Part shown: positions 1-9,206 of the stretch, piece by piece
How the letters are laid out: the number at the start of each line of letters is the position of its first letter
How positions within the stretch are numbered: the first letter of the stretch is position 1
Assembly: GCF_001612765.1 (NCBI RefSeq)
Contig: NZ_BDBB01000017.1
Span: 1 to 64,000, forward strand
Reading direction: 5' to 3'
DNA: 64,000 bases
Source of the DNA: Nocardia arthritidis NBRC 100137
GTDB taxonomy: Bacteria > Actinomycetota > Actinomycetes > Mycobacteriales > Mycobacteriaceae
Notes under the pieces: model-generated
Told to the model about the DNA's origin: nothing
Database searches by the model: none
What the model saw: only the letters and a program-made list of their open reading frames with translations
Translations under genes and position numbers: made by a program

Positions 1-2763
1 GCGGCGAGCGCGCTGGTCCTGCTCGGCGTCCCGACGCCGTGGCGACGTCGGCAGGTGATGCCGGCATCGCTCAGCGTGGACGCGGCGGCGCTGGTCGCCT
101 TGGCGCACGGGCACCTGAGCGCGTCGCGGCTCGTCCCGCCGACCCCGAAGGCGCGGGCGCGTGACGACTGGCACCGCGTCCCGGCCGCCGAGGTGCTCAT
201 CCGGTTGGACAGTAGCCCGGAAGGGCTCAGCGCCGCCGAGGCGGGCTCCCGCCGCCCACCGACTGCTCCCGCGCCGAGCGCACTTCGGCAGTTGCTGGAT
301 CATGTCGCCAACGAGCTGCGCAACCCGCTCACACCGGTGCTCGCGGCCGGCGCCGCGCTCTCTGTTGCCGTCGGCTCCGTGCTGGACGCGGCGATGGTAG
401 CTGCGGTCGTATTCGCCGATGCTGGTATCGGAGCGCTGCAACAGCTCGGGGCCGACCGGGCCCTCGCCGCGCTCGACCGGGTGGCCGCCCAGCGGGTGCG
501 GGTCCGCCGCGATGGGACCGAGCGTGGCGTCCTCGCCGAGGAACTGGTCGTCGGCGACATCATCCGGCTCGGTCCGGGCGAAGGGGTGCCCGCCGACTGC
601 CGCCTGCTCGAGGCCGAGGGCCTGGAGATCGACGAATCCGCGCTGACCGGTGAGTCACTGCCTGTGGCCAAAGTCCCCGCGCTCGTCGACGCGGAGGCGC
701 TGGCAGACCAGACGTGCATGTTGTTCGCCGGCACTGCTGTCGCGACGGGACGAGCCACCGCGGCCGTGGTAGCGATCGGGGCTGACACGGCCGCAGGACG
801 GGCCGCCCAAGGCGTCACATCCCCGCGCACCGGGGTGGAGACCCGCCTCGAGGCATTGGCCGCGCGAGCCACTCCGGTCGCGCTCGGCGCGGGGGTCGTC
901 ACTATGGCCGCCAACCTCGCCTGGGGCGCCCCTCTGGCCGATACACTGGCTACCGGGGTGAGCCTCACGGTCGCGGCCGTCCCCGAAGGCCTTCCGATCC
1001 TCGCCACCGCTGCCCAGCTGGCCGGGGCCAGACGCCTGGCCGAACGGGGTGTGCTGGTCCGCAACGAGCGAGCTGTGGAGGCGCTGGGCCGGGTCGATGT
1101 GCTGTGTGTGGACAAGACCGGCACCCTTACCCACGGAATCCTGCGCGTCACCGCCGTGCATGACGGACGGCAGGGTGCTGCACCCGATCAGCTCTCCGGC
1201 AGGCACCGGCGGATCCTCGGCACTGCCCATGCCGTGGCGGCGGCAACTCTGCCGCGGCGTCGCCGCCTGGGCAGCACCGACGACGCCATTGTCACCGCCG
1301 CGACCGCGGCCCGGCTCGCGCCGCCCCCGGCGGCACTGGCCGAGCTGACCTACGAGTCGGGCCGGGCCTACCACGCGATCGTCGTCCCGGACGAGAGCGG
1401 TGTACGACTGAACGTCATCGGGGCTCCCGAGACGATCCTGAGCCGCTGCGCTTACCACGAACACCCCACCTCCGGCCACGTCGCGATGGACCGCGGCCGG
1501 CTCGACGCACTTGTCGAGGAACTGGCCGGAGACGGCGGCCGGGTGCTCGCCGTCGCGACCCGCGGGCTCACCGCGCCACCGGACGGCGAGTTGACCGAAG
1601 ACGACGTCATCAGCCTCACCCTGGCCGGCCTCCTCGTCCTGTCCGACCCGCCCCGCGGCCACGCCGCGGATGCCCTGGAGCGAATCACCCGAGCCGGTGT
1701 GCGGCCCGTGCTCATCAGCGGCGACCATCCTGCGACGGCCCGCTGGCTGGCCACCGAGGTCGGAATGCTGCCCGCGGCCGAGGGCAGCATCGGTGTCGTC
1801 ACCGGCCCCGAGCTCGATCGCCTCGATGACGACGCCCTCGACGCACTGCTGCCCGGAGTGTCCGTCTGTGCCCGTGTCACGCCGGCCCACAAGGTCCGTT
1901 TGGTGGCCGCCTACCGCAGGGTCGGGCACTGCGTCGCCATGACCGGCGACGGTGTGAACGACGCGGCCGCGATCCGGCTCGCCGACGTCGGTATCGCCCT
2001 CGGCAGCGGCCGCAGTACCGAAGCGGCCCGCCATGCCGCCGATGTGGTGCTCGTCGAGGACCACATCGGCAGCATCGTCGACGCACTCATCGAGGGCCGT
2101 GCCTTGTGGGTCGCTGTCCGCGACGCGGTCGCCAACCTGATCGGCCACAACTACGGCGAGATCGCGGTAATCACCGGTGTAAGTCTGCTGACCGGCATGA
2201 CTCCGCTCACCGCCCGCCAACTACTGCTGTGCAACCTGTTCACCGACACAATCCCGGCGCTGGCCATCGCCATGCGGCCGGTGCCCGACCTCGATCCGGA
2301 GCGTCTGCTCGCCGAGGGCCCGGACCGCTCCATCGGCCCTCTGCTCACCGAACGGATTATCGTGAACGGCGTCGCCACCGGCCTGGCAGGCGCCGGCGGC
2401 TACCTGGCCGCCCGCCTCACCGGGACCATAGGGCGGGCTCGCACCGTCACCCTGCTGAGTATCGTCGGCGCCCAGTTGGGCGAGACCGCGGTGCTGCGGC
2501 CCACCGACCCGGTCGTCGTCGGCGCGGCCGCCGCGTCCGCGGCAGCGTTGCTCGGCATCGTCGAGACTCCTGGCCTGAGTCAGTTGTTCGGATGCCGACC
2601 GGCAGGCCCCGTCGGCCTGCTCATCGCGGGAACCGCAGCCCTGTCGGGCACCGTCGGCACCCTGTTGTTCCCACCCGCGATCACGCCCAACTTCGACGAA
2701 GACCGACTCCGGAGCAATGGCGCAATACCAACGAAGTTCCGAGTGTCGCCTGGTAGCGGGTGA
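1..2763 (+). CDS. Cation-transporting P-type ATPase, CtpI-like (5' end outside window)
   Basis: An integral-membrane pump that couples ATP hydrolysis to cation movement; the ion cannot be told from sequence. The frame is open from base 1, so the ATG at 55 is probably internal and the gene starts upstream. Visible motifs are the actuator TGES (645-656), PEGLP in a membrane helix near 985, the phosphorylation motif DKTGT (Asp codon 1111-1113), the hinge GDGVND near 1946, and a C-terminal membrane bundle. At least 920 residues lie in the window, consistent with the very long mycobacterial CtpI-type pumps, though a CtpF-like assignment is possible. The next genes downstream are stress/dormancy types on the opposite strand. 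Codon use matches its intact neighbours. The family is certain; the subfamily is an inference. Confidence 0.9.
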   Translation, partial: AASALVLLGVPTPWRRRQVMPASLSVDAAALVALAHGHLSASRLVPPTPKARARDDWHRVPAAEVLIRLDSSPEGLSAAEAGSRRPPTAPAPSALRQLLDHVANELRNPLTPVLAAGAALSVAVGSVLDAAMVAAVVFADAGIGALQQLGADRALAALDRVAAQRVRVRRDGTERGVLAEELVVGDIIRLGPGEGVPADCRLLEAEGLEIDESALTGESLPVAKVPALVDAEALADQTCMLFAGTAVATGRATAAVVAIGADTAAGRAAQGVTSPRTGVETRLEALAARATPVALGAGVVTMAANLAWGAPLADTLATGVSLTVAAVPEGLPILATAAQLAGARRLAERGVLVRNERAVEALGRVDVLCVDKTGTLTHGILRVTAVHDGRQGAAPDQLSGRHRRILGTAHAVAAATLPRRRRLGSTDDAIVTAATAARLAPPPAALAELTYESGRAYHAIVVPDESGVRLNVIGAPETILSRCAYHEHPTSGHVAMDRGRLDALVEELAGDGGRVLAVATRGLTAPPDGELTEDDVISLTLAGLLVLSDPPRGHAADALERITRAGVRPVLISGDHPATARWLATEVGMLPAAEGSIGVVTGPELDRLDDDALDALLPGVSVCARVTPAHKVRLVAAYRRVGHCVAMTGDGVNDAAAIRLADVGIALGSGRSTEAARHAADVVLVEDHIGSIVDALIEGRALWVAVRDAVANLIGHNYGEIAVITGVSLLTGMTPLTARQLLLCNLFTDTIPALAIAMRPVPDLDPERLLAEGPDRSIGPLLTERIIVNGVATGLAGAGGYLAARLTGTIGRARTVTLLSIVGAQLGETAVLRPTDPVVVGAAAASAAALLGIVETPGLSQLFGCRPAGPVGLLIAGTAALSGTVGTLLFPPAITPNFDEDRLRSNGAIPTKFRVSPGSG

Positions 2764-2818
2764 TTCGTCGGTTCGATCGCATCCGCGTGGAAGTGCGCGA
2801 ACGTCGTTTGGCGCTGCC

Positions 2819-3222
2819 CTATTTATCACCGCGGCCTAGGGGGCGAGAGCGGACCGCGACGAGTGGTGCGGCGAACAGGTGCGCGTATTCGAAAGCTATG
2901 CGGGTGGCTTCGGCGCTGTCGGCGTCTTCGTCGACGCCGAGGACCACAGGCCGCCGATCTGGTAGCTGCCCGGGTTCTCCTCGCCAGACGGTGACCGGAC
3001 ATGTGGTGTGTTCTGTGACGGTCCTGGCCCGCGAGGTGGCCGCGAGGACATCGGTGGTTCCGGCGTCGGGGTGACCGAGTACGAGCAACCGGGCATTCTC
3101 CCCGACAATGGCCAAACCCTGCGCCGCTTGTCCCTCGATTAGCTCACCGATCACTTCGAGATCAGGGGAACGTCGACGGACAGCAGTGCTCCCGCACCGG
3201 GATTCGAGCTCGAGGAGACGTC
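2819..3222 (-). pseudogene. Universal stress protein, truncated middle fragment
   Basis: The protein shows the end of one Usp domain (LLVLGHPDAG, then CPVTVWRGEP) joined to the start of a second (PVVLGVDEDADS, then AAPLVAVRSRP). That is the centre of a tandem Usp of about 300 residues. Homology runs back to about 3222 without a good start (a GTG exists at 3154), and the second domain ends early at 2819. Both ends are missing, so I call it a decayed gene. The nucleotide-binding G-x2-G-x9-G loop is absent. Tandem Usp genes commonly sit in DosR-type dormancy regulons, which fits the hibernation factor and NrdZ nearby. Confidence 0.7.
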
Positions 3223-3263
3223 ATGAGCACGGCAACGTAGGCCACAGAACGGGTTGGTTCGGA

Positions 3264-3599
3264 TCAGGTCGCAGCGAGGTGAAAGTCGACGGTGTCCGGG
3301 CCCGGGAACATTTCCGCAGTCACATGCACCTCGACGGTCCCGGCGAAGTAGGGCGTTACCGGGATCGTGGCTGCGAGGCCGGCGGAGCTGGTGACGGCGT
3401 GCCAACGAATGCCGTCAGGACTGGGCGGTGACGGGAAGACCGGCGACGCCGAACCCCGAAGGGTGAAACACACTTCGACACCCTCGACTCCGGCGCCGGA
3501 GGAATCGGTGACTTGGACGACGCACGATTCGGGGAACGCTGTTCCGGCCGCGGTCTTCTGTTTGTTGCCCGCATGGATGTGCAGCCTGTTCTCGGCCAT
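3264..3599 (-). CDS. Single Ig-like (Big-1-type) domain protein
   Basis: A 111-residue protein with no signal peptide. It reads as one bacterial Ig-like fold: an N-terminal strand with AGTAFPESCVVQVTD, then GVEGVEVCFTLRG, then TSSAGLAATIPVTP and a final AGTVEVHVTAEM. This is the strand order of invasin/intimin Big-1 domains, which are usually tandem and surface-exposed. Here one copy forms the whole protein and nothing shows export. The ATG at 3599 is preceded by AGAGG. It lies 41 bases from the Usp fragment and 363 from the hibernation factor. The function is unknown; the fold call is made by eye. Confidence 0.65.
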   Translation of the reverse strand: MAENRLHIHAGNKQKTAAGTAFPESCVVQVTDSSGAGVEGVEVCFTLRGSASPVFPSPPSPDGIRWHAVTSSAGLAATIPVTPYFAGTVEVHVTAEMFPGPDTVDFHLAAT

Positions 3600-3962
3600 G
3601 GCATACCTCTGGAAACCCTTCGAGAATTCGAGTCAATCGCGAGCCGCGCCCGCCGAGGAAGAGTCTTTGGTCCCCTGTCTGGGCCGGCGGAGGATTCACC
3701 ACAAGTCGCCGCGGACCGTTGTTCCGCCGCAGCCGGTGCTTGAGATCTGTCCGTCCCGGGTTCCCCGGTGGGCCTCGGCGGATCCGATCGAATCCACCGC
3801 TCCCGCATCGGCACTGTCTGCCTCCGGTCGGCGTCGTCAAGGGCTGACAGCCTCCAGGCATCCAACAAACGAAAGTCCCTGACCTCGGACTGCGCGGAAC
3901 CGGCGGTGGCTGGCGGCATGGTCGGCCACCTTGTCATCACTGGTCCCAGGCGTTGACAGCGG
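3600..3962. other. Intergenic region upstream of the Ig-like gene
   Basis: No protein resembling a known family could be read in any frame. It contains a weak DosR-box-like sequence (3658-3677) about 60-80 bases upstream of the Ig-like start codon, and the 3' flank of the hibernation-factor gene. Confidence 0.5.
3658..3677 (-). promoter_or_regulatory. Candidate DosR-like box upstream of the Ig-like gene
   Basis: Read on the minus strand, the core is GGGACCAAAGACTC. It matches 11 of 14 positions of the GGGACTWWAGTCCC core of the mycobacterial DosR motif. It lies about 60-80 bases upstream of the start at 3599. The match is imperfect and was found by eye, so it is a candidate only. Confidence 0.3.
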
Positions 3963-4778
3963 CTACGCGGCCGATGGTGTGATCAGGCCGTAATGCCCGT
4001 CGTAACGGTGGTAGAGCACGCTGCCGCGACCCAGATCGCGATCACAGAAGAACACGAACCGCCAGCCGGTCAACTCCAGTCGCTCGATGGCTTCATCCGT
4101 GCTGAGCACCGGCGCCGCGGCCGGGCTGACGGTGACCGGCACCGCGCCGCGGGCGAGGGCGTCCGGTCGCGGATCCACTTGAGCCAGGCGGTACCCGCCG
4201 TTCTCTGTGCGGTACAGCACGCTGTCGCTGCCGCTGCCGGATTCGGTGAACAAGTGGAAGTCGTAGTCCATGGATTCCATGTCGAAGGCGGCGTCGTCAC
4301 AGGTCTCATCGGCGAGTGTGTACGACTTGTGCCGGACGATCTCACGCACCTCGGCCGGCCTCGGGAAGTAGGGCAGCAGCTGTCGCGGCGCATCCCCGTG
4401 CCGCCATTCGTGCGGTCCCAGCCCCGGCCGGCCACCGCGTACGGCCTCCCAGTGCCGCGATATCCGCTCCAGCCGTGCCTTCAACCGCGCCTCCAGCAGG
4501 TCGACGGCCTCCCGGGTCGTGTCCGCCGTGACCTGCACACGCACCGCACGGCCCTGCATGTTCACATTCGCCTGAGCGACGATTGGCTTGGCGGCCGCGG
4601 GGTCGCGATGACCGGTGAGCCGGACCCGCGCCGACAGCACGCGTTCGGAAGCATAATCAAGCGCGTGTGCGATCTTCTCGCGCGCATAGTCGGCCCCCGC
4701 CGCGGACACGTGGTGACCGACCGAGACCTGCAACACCGAATCCGGTCCCAGCGCAGACGCTCGTTTGGTTCGCTCCAT
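3963..4778 (-). CDS. Ribosome hibernation-type protein (HPF/S30AE family, Rv0079-like)
   Basis: A 271-residue cytoplasmic protein. The N-terminal ~110 residues (VSVGHHVSAAGADYAREKI, then RVRLTGHRDPA, then ANVNMQGRAVRVQVTADT) have the S30AE pattern. A basic linker follows, then two C-terminal halves with VLYRTENGGYRLAQV and VLYHRYDGHYGLITPS, the fold used by long HPFs for dimerisation. Length and layout match the dormancy-associated translation inhibitor Rv0079 (273 aa) of M. tuberculosis, a DosR-regulon member. The expected role is to bind ribosomes and silence translation in stasis. The ATG at 4778 has a DosR-box-like sequence 35-54 bases upstream. The family is confident; the regulation is inferred. 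Confidence 0.8.
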   Translation of the reverse strand: MERTKRASALGPDSVLQVSVGHHVSAAGADYAREKIAHALDYASERVLSARVRLTGHRDPAAAKPIVAQANVNMQGRAVRVQVTADTTREAVDLLEARLKARLERISRHWEAVRGGRPGLGPHEWRHGDAPRQLLPYFPRPAEVREIVRHKSYTLADETCDDAAFDMESMDYDFHLFTESGSGSDSVLYRTENGGYRLAQVDPRPDALARGAVPVTVSPAAAPVLSTDEAIERLELTGWRFVFFCDRDLGRGSVLYHRYDGHYGLITPSAA

Positions 4779-5271
4779 TCACCGAACTCTGCCAGCGCCG
4801 CGGCCCTATCGAGAGAGCCCAAGGTCCCGCACATCGAACGCCTTCGGCCACAATTGCGATCCGGCACCCGGATTGGCCGCCGCGATCGCAGCATCACCAC
4901 TGTGGCCGCCGGCCAGTGGTGGCCGGCAACCGGCCGTCCCCGAGGTTCCCGGCGGGCGGCCCGCACTGGCACCGGCCATGCCCGGATGGCAGCTTCCGCA
5001 GGGGGCGCGGGAGCGGCGTGCAGCATGACGACTGGATCGGGGGTGCCGAAAGTCTCGAGATCGAAGGACCGGCGACCCGCACGTCGCGGACGTTGCGCAC
5101 TTCCGACTGGATGGAGCCATCGGCGATTGTCGGTATAGACCAGCGTGCCGGCCGTAGTGGTCGCGAAGGCGGAGCCGTCCGTCTGCGCGCCCGAACCGGC
5201 TCCCGCTGTTCGCGCTCCTCGAGGGCCCTGGGCTCTTTTCACTCCGGTGCGATCTCCGTGTGAGGGAAGCT
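4779..5271. other. 493-base gap between the hibernation factor and the hydrolase
   Basis: Long open frames exist on both strands but none has the composition or motifs of a known protein. A stretch reading FDLETFGTPDPVVMLH on the minus strand could be the relic of a gene; I cannot name it. The interval must hold the promoters of both flanking, divergent genes. Confidence 0.4.
4813..4832 (-). promoter_or_regulatory. Candidate DosR-like box upstream of the hibernation factor
   Basis: On the minus strand the core reads GGGACCTTGGGCTC. It matches 10 of 14 core positions of GGGACTWWAGTCCC, and GGGACC-TT variants are known among natural DosR sites. It lies 35-54 bases before the ATG at 4778, the expected position for an activator. 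Imperfect and found by eye. Confidence 0.33.
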
Positions 5272-6186
5272 ATGAACGCGAAGCAGTCGCCACAGCGCCG
5301 CTCTCCCCGATTGCGGTGGCGGTCGATACTGGTCGAGGGTCGCACTGCCCACTACGCGGTCGGCGGGCTCGGCCCTCGTGTGCTGTTCCTACACGGCTGG
5401 GGACTCGGTGGACGGGCCTACGCCGGCCCGCTCGATCAGCTCATCCACCTGGGAATGCGCGTGTACGCCCCCGCGCTGCCCGGGTTCGGCGGCACCGCCA
5501 GCTTGCCGGCCGAGCACCGAACCATCGCCGGGTACGCCCGGTGGGTCGGCCACTTCGCCGACGCGATCGGCCTGCCCCGACCGGTGACACTGGTCGGGCA
5601 CTCCTTCGGCGGCGGCGTCGCGATCAAAGCCGCCCATGACCTGCCCGACCTCGCCGAGCGGCTCGTGCTCGTGAACTCCATCGGCGGCTCGGCGTGGACC
5701 GACGGCCGCGGAGCGGTGCGCGCGCTGCGCGAACGTCCGCTGTGGGATTGGGGCCTGCACCTGCAGGCTGACCTGTTTCCCCACCGTCAGATGACTCGGG
5801 TCCTACCGGTGATCTTGCGCGACGCGGTGCCGAACATGATGCGCAACCCGACCGCGGTGTGGGAAGTCGCCCACCTCGCCCGAACCGCCAACCTGGCCTC
5901 CGAACTCACCGCGCTCGCCGAACGCCGGCTACCGATCTTCGTAGTGTGGAGCACACGCGACACGGTCATACCCGAAACCACGTCGATGTCTCTGCGAACC
6001 GCCCTTGGTGACCCGCGGGCCTTCACCGTGCCCGGCGGGCACACCTGGCTCATGTACGACCCCCACGCTTTCGGCGAACTCATCACCAACGTGATCCGCG
6101 AACCAGTTACCACCCCGACGCCATCACCGACCGACTCGTGGCAGAACGAGCTGGGACATCACGCAGTCGAGAACAGATTTCGGTGA
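5272..6186 (+). CDS. Alpha/beta-fold hydrolase
   Basis: A 304-residue cytoplasmic hydrolase. Motifs are the oxyanion-hole strand LFLHGWGLGG, the nucleophile elbow GHSFGG, a late acid near VVWSTRDTVIP and the catalytic His in PGGHTWLMYDP. The ATG at 5272 is preferred over a GTG at 5260 because GAGGGAAG lies just upstream. The substrate is unknown; the size and cap suggest a small ester or C-C bond hydrolase. It is transcribed convergently with nrdZ and sits within the dormancy-type block. Confidence 0.8.
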   Translation: MNAKQSPQRRSPRLRWRSILVEGRTAHYAVGGLGPRVLFLHGWGLGGRAYAGPLDQLIHLGMRVYAPALPGFGGTASLPAEHRTIAGYARWVGHFADAIGLPRPVTLVGHSFGGGVAIKAAHDLPDLAERLVLVNSIGGSAWTDGRGAVRALRERPLWDWGLHLQADLFPHRQMTRVLPVILRDAVPNMMRNPTAVWEVAHLARTANLASELTALAERRLPIFVVWSTRDTVIPETTSMSLRTALGDPRAFTVPGGHTWLMYDPHAFGELITNVIREPVTTPTPSPTDSWQNELGHHAVENRFR

Positions 6187-6273
6187 GGTCGACCACATGC
6201 CAAGAACCCGGCACCGATTCGAACACGCATGGAATGCCGGTGATCACGAAACATGAATCTCGACGCAATTCGG

Positions 6274-8367
6274 TCAGAACTCGCAGACGCGGCCGACGCA
6301 TCCGCCGCTGAAGTCGGTGCCGGCCCGCGGGATCGCAGGTTCGGGGGCCGCGAAGGTGAGCACCTGCCCCTCGCGGCAGCCGTAGCGGTAGACCGTGATG
6401 CCCTTGACCTTCGCCTTCCAAGCTGCCAGATAGATGGCGCGGATATCGTCAACGGTCGCGGTGGCGGGCAGGTTGACCGTCTTCGACACGGCTGCGTCGA
6501 CATGCCGCTGCACGGCGGCCTGCATCCGCAGATGCCATTCCGGCGCGATCTCGGAGGCGGTCGGGAACGCTGCCCGTACTTCGGCGGGCAGATGCGGGTA
6601 GCCGCGGACGCCGCCTCGCTGCGCGATCTCAGCGATCAGCTCGTCGCTGTAGAGGGCCCGGTCGCGGGCGAGCCGGTCGAAGCACGGGTTGACTTCCAAC
6701 AGGTGCCTGCCGACGATCGCGCGAGTGAAGGCGATGGCGAACATCGGCTCGATCCCAGCAGTGGTGCCCGCGATCAATGAGATGGTGCCGGTCGGCGCCA
6801 CCGAGGTGACCTGCGCATTGCGCAGCGGTGCCGAGCCGGCGAACCGGCTGTCGGCGAATGCGGGGAACGCGCCCCGGTCTTCGGCCAGCCGCGCCGACGC
6901 CGCGTGCCCCGCCTGCTGGATGCAGCGCATAACCCGGCCAGCCAGACGGACCCCCTGTTCACTGTCGTACGGGACGCCGAGGCCGGCCAGCATCTCCGCC
7001 AATCCCATGACGCCCAGACCGATCTTGCGGCCGGCCCGGGTGGTCTCGCCGAGTTCGGGGAACGGGTAGCGGCTGACATCTATGACGTCATCGAGGAAAC
7101 GCACCGCCAACGCGGTGACCTTGGCGAGCCGGTCCCAGTCGACGTGACCGGCGGTGGTCATCCTGGCCAGGTTGATCGAGCCGAGGTTGCAGGACTCGTA
7201 AGGCAGCAACGGGACTTCCCCGCACGGGTTGGTCGCTTCGATCCGACCGCGCTCCGGCGTCGGGTTCGCCCGGTTGATGGTGTCCAAGAACGCCAACCCC
7301 GGGTCCCCGCACGCGTGCGCGGCCGCGCAGATCGCATCGAACAAGTCGACAGCCGGTACCCGCGCGACCGTCTTGCCGGTTCGGGGGTTGACCAGACGGT
7401 GGGTGCCGTTGCGTTCAACGGCCCGCAGGAAGGCGCTGGTGACGCCGATCGAGAGATTGAAATGGGTGAGCTCCCGCGGCGAGTCGGCCTTTGTGGTGAC
7501 GAAGTCGTAGATGTCGGGGTGCGACACGTCCAGCAAGGCCATGCATGCGCAGCGGCGGCGTCCGCCCATCGAGACGACACCAGCGGCGGTGTCGTACAGC
7601 CGAAGGAATGACAGCGGCCCACTGGCCGTGGTCCGCGTGGATGCTATCCGATCCCCGGCGGGCCGCAGGTGGGTGAAGGTGTATCCGGTACCGCCGCCGG
7701 CTTGCTGAATTTCGGCGGCCTGCGCAAGCGTTTGGAAGATCGAGTGCAGCGAATCATCGACTGGCAGGACGAAGCAGCCGGCGAGCAGGCCGAGACCGGT
7801 GCCTGCGTTCATCAGTGTCGGCGAGTTCGGCAGAAACTCCAGGCCGCGCAGCAGCCCCGAGAATCGCTCCGCCCAGTGCGCCGACGATCCGCGCCGGTAC
7901 GCATCCTCGGCCGCCGCGACATGGTTCGCGACCCGGTCCATCATCTCGCCGGTCGATTCCGCCGGCCGACCCCGCCCGTCGCGCAGCAGATACCGTTCCC
8001 GTAGCACGGTCACCGCGGCCAGACTCAGCTTCAGCTCGTCGCGTACCCCGAGCAGGGTCTTCGCAGCACGCAACTCCGCACGTCGCTGGCGGTAGATGAT
8101 GTACGCGCGGGCGACGTCGTCGAAGCCGGTGGCGCTCAGTTGCGCCTCGACCAGGTCCTGGATTTCCTCGACGGTCGCTACTTTGTGTCCGAGCTGCTCG
8201 GCGACGTCACGGGCAGTGATTGCCGCAAGCGTGGAATCGGGACGTCCCGCCTCGCGCGCCGCTCGCGCGACCGCGGCTTCGATCCGCGTCAGATCGAAGT
8301 CGACCAGGCGCCCGTCCCGGCGCCGAACCTTCGCCGGCCGCTCTACCACCGTCCGCGCTGACCCCAT
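6274..8367 (-). CDS. nrdZ: Adenosylcobalamin-dependent ribonucleotide reductase (class II)
   Basis: Reduces ribonucleotides to deoxyribonucleotides using coenzyme B12, so it works without oxygen. About 697 residues: an N-terminal ATP-cone (KVRRRDGRLVDFD onward), the catalytic barrel with NSPTLMNAG, QQAGGGTGYTF and the active-site NPCGEVPLLPYESCNLGS, the substrate-loop PTGTISLIAGTTAG, and a C-terminal redox Cys pair (GGCVGRVC). Size and layout match Rv0570 (NrdZ) of M. tuberculosis, a DosR-regulon gene. The ATG at 8367 is chosen because the homology begins there; an in-frame ATG at 8403 adds 12 residues. No small subunit is nearby, as expected for class II. Confidence 0.93.
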   Translation of the reverse strand: MGSARTVVERPAKVRRRDGRLVDFDLTRIEAAVARAAREAGRPDSTLAAITARDVAEQLGHKVATVEEIQDLVEAQLSATGFDDVARAYIIYRQRRAELRAAKTLLGVRDELKLSLAAVTVLRERYLLRDGRGRPAESTGEMMDRVANHVAAAEDAYRRGSSAHWAERFSGLLRGLEFLPNSPTLMNAGTGLGLLAGCFVLPVDDSLHSIFQTLAQAAEIQQAGGGTGYTFTHLRPAGDRIASTRTTASGPLSFLRLYDTAAGVVSMGGRRRCACMALLDVSHPDIYDFVTTKADSPRELTHFNLSIGVTSAFLRAVERNGTHRLVNPRTGKTVARVPAVDLFDAICAAAHACGDPGLAFLDTINRANPTPERGRIEATNPCGEVPLLPYESCNLGSINLARMTTAGHVDWDRLAKVTALAVRFLDDVIDVSRYPFPELGETTRAGRKIGLGVMGLAEMLAGLGVPYDSEQGVRLAGRVMRCIQQAGHAASARLAEDRGAFPAFADSRFAGSAPLRNAQVTSVAPTGTISLIAGTTAGIEPMFAIAFTRAIVGRHLLEVNPCFDRLARDRALYSDELIAEIAQRGGVRGYPHLPAEVRAAFPTASEIAPEWHLRMQAAVQRHVDAAVSKTVNLPATATVDDIRAIYLAAWKAKVKGITVYRYGCREGQVLTFAAPEPAIPRAGTDFSGGCVGRVCEF

Positions 8368-8557
8368 GTGTCGAGTATCGGCCCCGCACGTCGCCGATGA
8401 CATGCCTGTGGGTGATCGAATTCTTGTCGATGACCTGGCGCCCGCCGGTCCACGGGCGAAAGGTCATGATGGTCGGTGACACATCACACTGTCGGTCACG
8501 GTCCCGGGTAGCGAATCGTGAAGGGTGGCTCGAACGTGTGAGGAAGGAGCCCAGACC

Positions 8558-8855
8558 ATGGGAGTATTCGGAATGATTACTCTGCTCGGGCTCGCGGCGG
8601 CGTCGATTATCGATTTCGACTTGTTCGCCGTGTGGGGTCTGCACATCCGCAACCATGCGCTCGGCATCGTGTTCACCGGCCTGGTCATCGTCGGCACCGC
8701 CTGTTTCTGGCAGCCGATTCTGGGCTTCTTCGAGGGGTTGCCCCACAAGCAGATGGACTGTGCAGTTGGCCGGTGTGCTGGGTGCGCCGTTGATTGTCGC
8801 CGTCGCCGCTGTCATTGCGCACCGCTTCCGGCTCGCCGCTGAATCCCCCCGGTGA
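8558..8855 (+). pseudogene. Small membrane protein with a frameshift
   Basis: The ATG at 8558 follows GAGGAAGGAG. The protein begins MGVFGMITLLGLAA with two membrane segments, then FFEGLPHKQMD. After about base 8755 this frame becomes Cys/Arg-rich, while the +1 frame carries a sensible third membrane segment (VQLAGVLGAPLIVAVAAVIAH) ending at 8855. One indel near 8755-8760 restores a protein of about 98 residues. It could be a real inactivating mutation or a sequencing error. It is divergent from nrdZ, so it may belong to the same stress-responsive group. The family is not recognised. Confidence 0.55.
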
Positions 8856-8875
8856 GTCCGGAGACTTATTGGTGT

Positions 8876-9040
8876 GAACCCGGGGCCGTCTGCTGGGCCG
8901 GGTATCTCTGGTCGATGCGCGTCGAAGTGGATGGACCGGTCTGCGCTGCCAGCGTTCGACCTGCCCCAGGTAAGTCCAGTGGACTCCGCACGCATGCGCG
9001 GCCGCTTGCTGACTCCAGACGAAGATATGGCGTCTTCTAT
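8876..9040 (-). pseudogene. XRE-family helix-turn-helix regulator remnant
   Basis: On the minus strand a short stretch reads WSQQAAAHACGVHWTYLGQVERWQR. This is the recognition-helix signature of XRE/Cro-type regulators (typically WSQ-ALA--CGVHRTYLGQVERGQRNPS). The sequence on either side has lost the frame, and no start or full domain remains. Only the HTH core survives. Confidence 0.6.
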
Positions 9041-9206
9041 CGTGCCGCCAGCGGTCACTACGAAAGAGCGTGGCGCACGCCGCCATGGCGGCAACGTGCT
9101 GAGCACCATAACTCAAGGTCAGATCGCCTTCCGGGTTCGAGGCGGCCATCCGCTTCCTGCGTCGTGCGGGTGACCGTCGGGGTGTCAGCGGTGGGGATGG
9201 TGTTCG

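Noticed and set aside
655..2220. 521-codon open frame on the minus strand inside the P-type ATPase gene
   Set aside because: It is antisense to an obvious ATPase with all catalytic motifs. The translation has no family motif and reflects high-GC codon bias.
8489..8508. GGGACC-containing sequence between nrdZ and the small membrane protein as a DosR box
   Set aside because: Only the first half-site fits; the second half matches poorly, so it is not listed as a site despite the attractive position.
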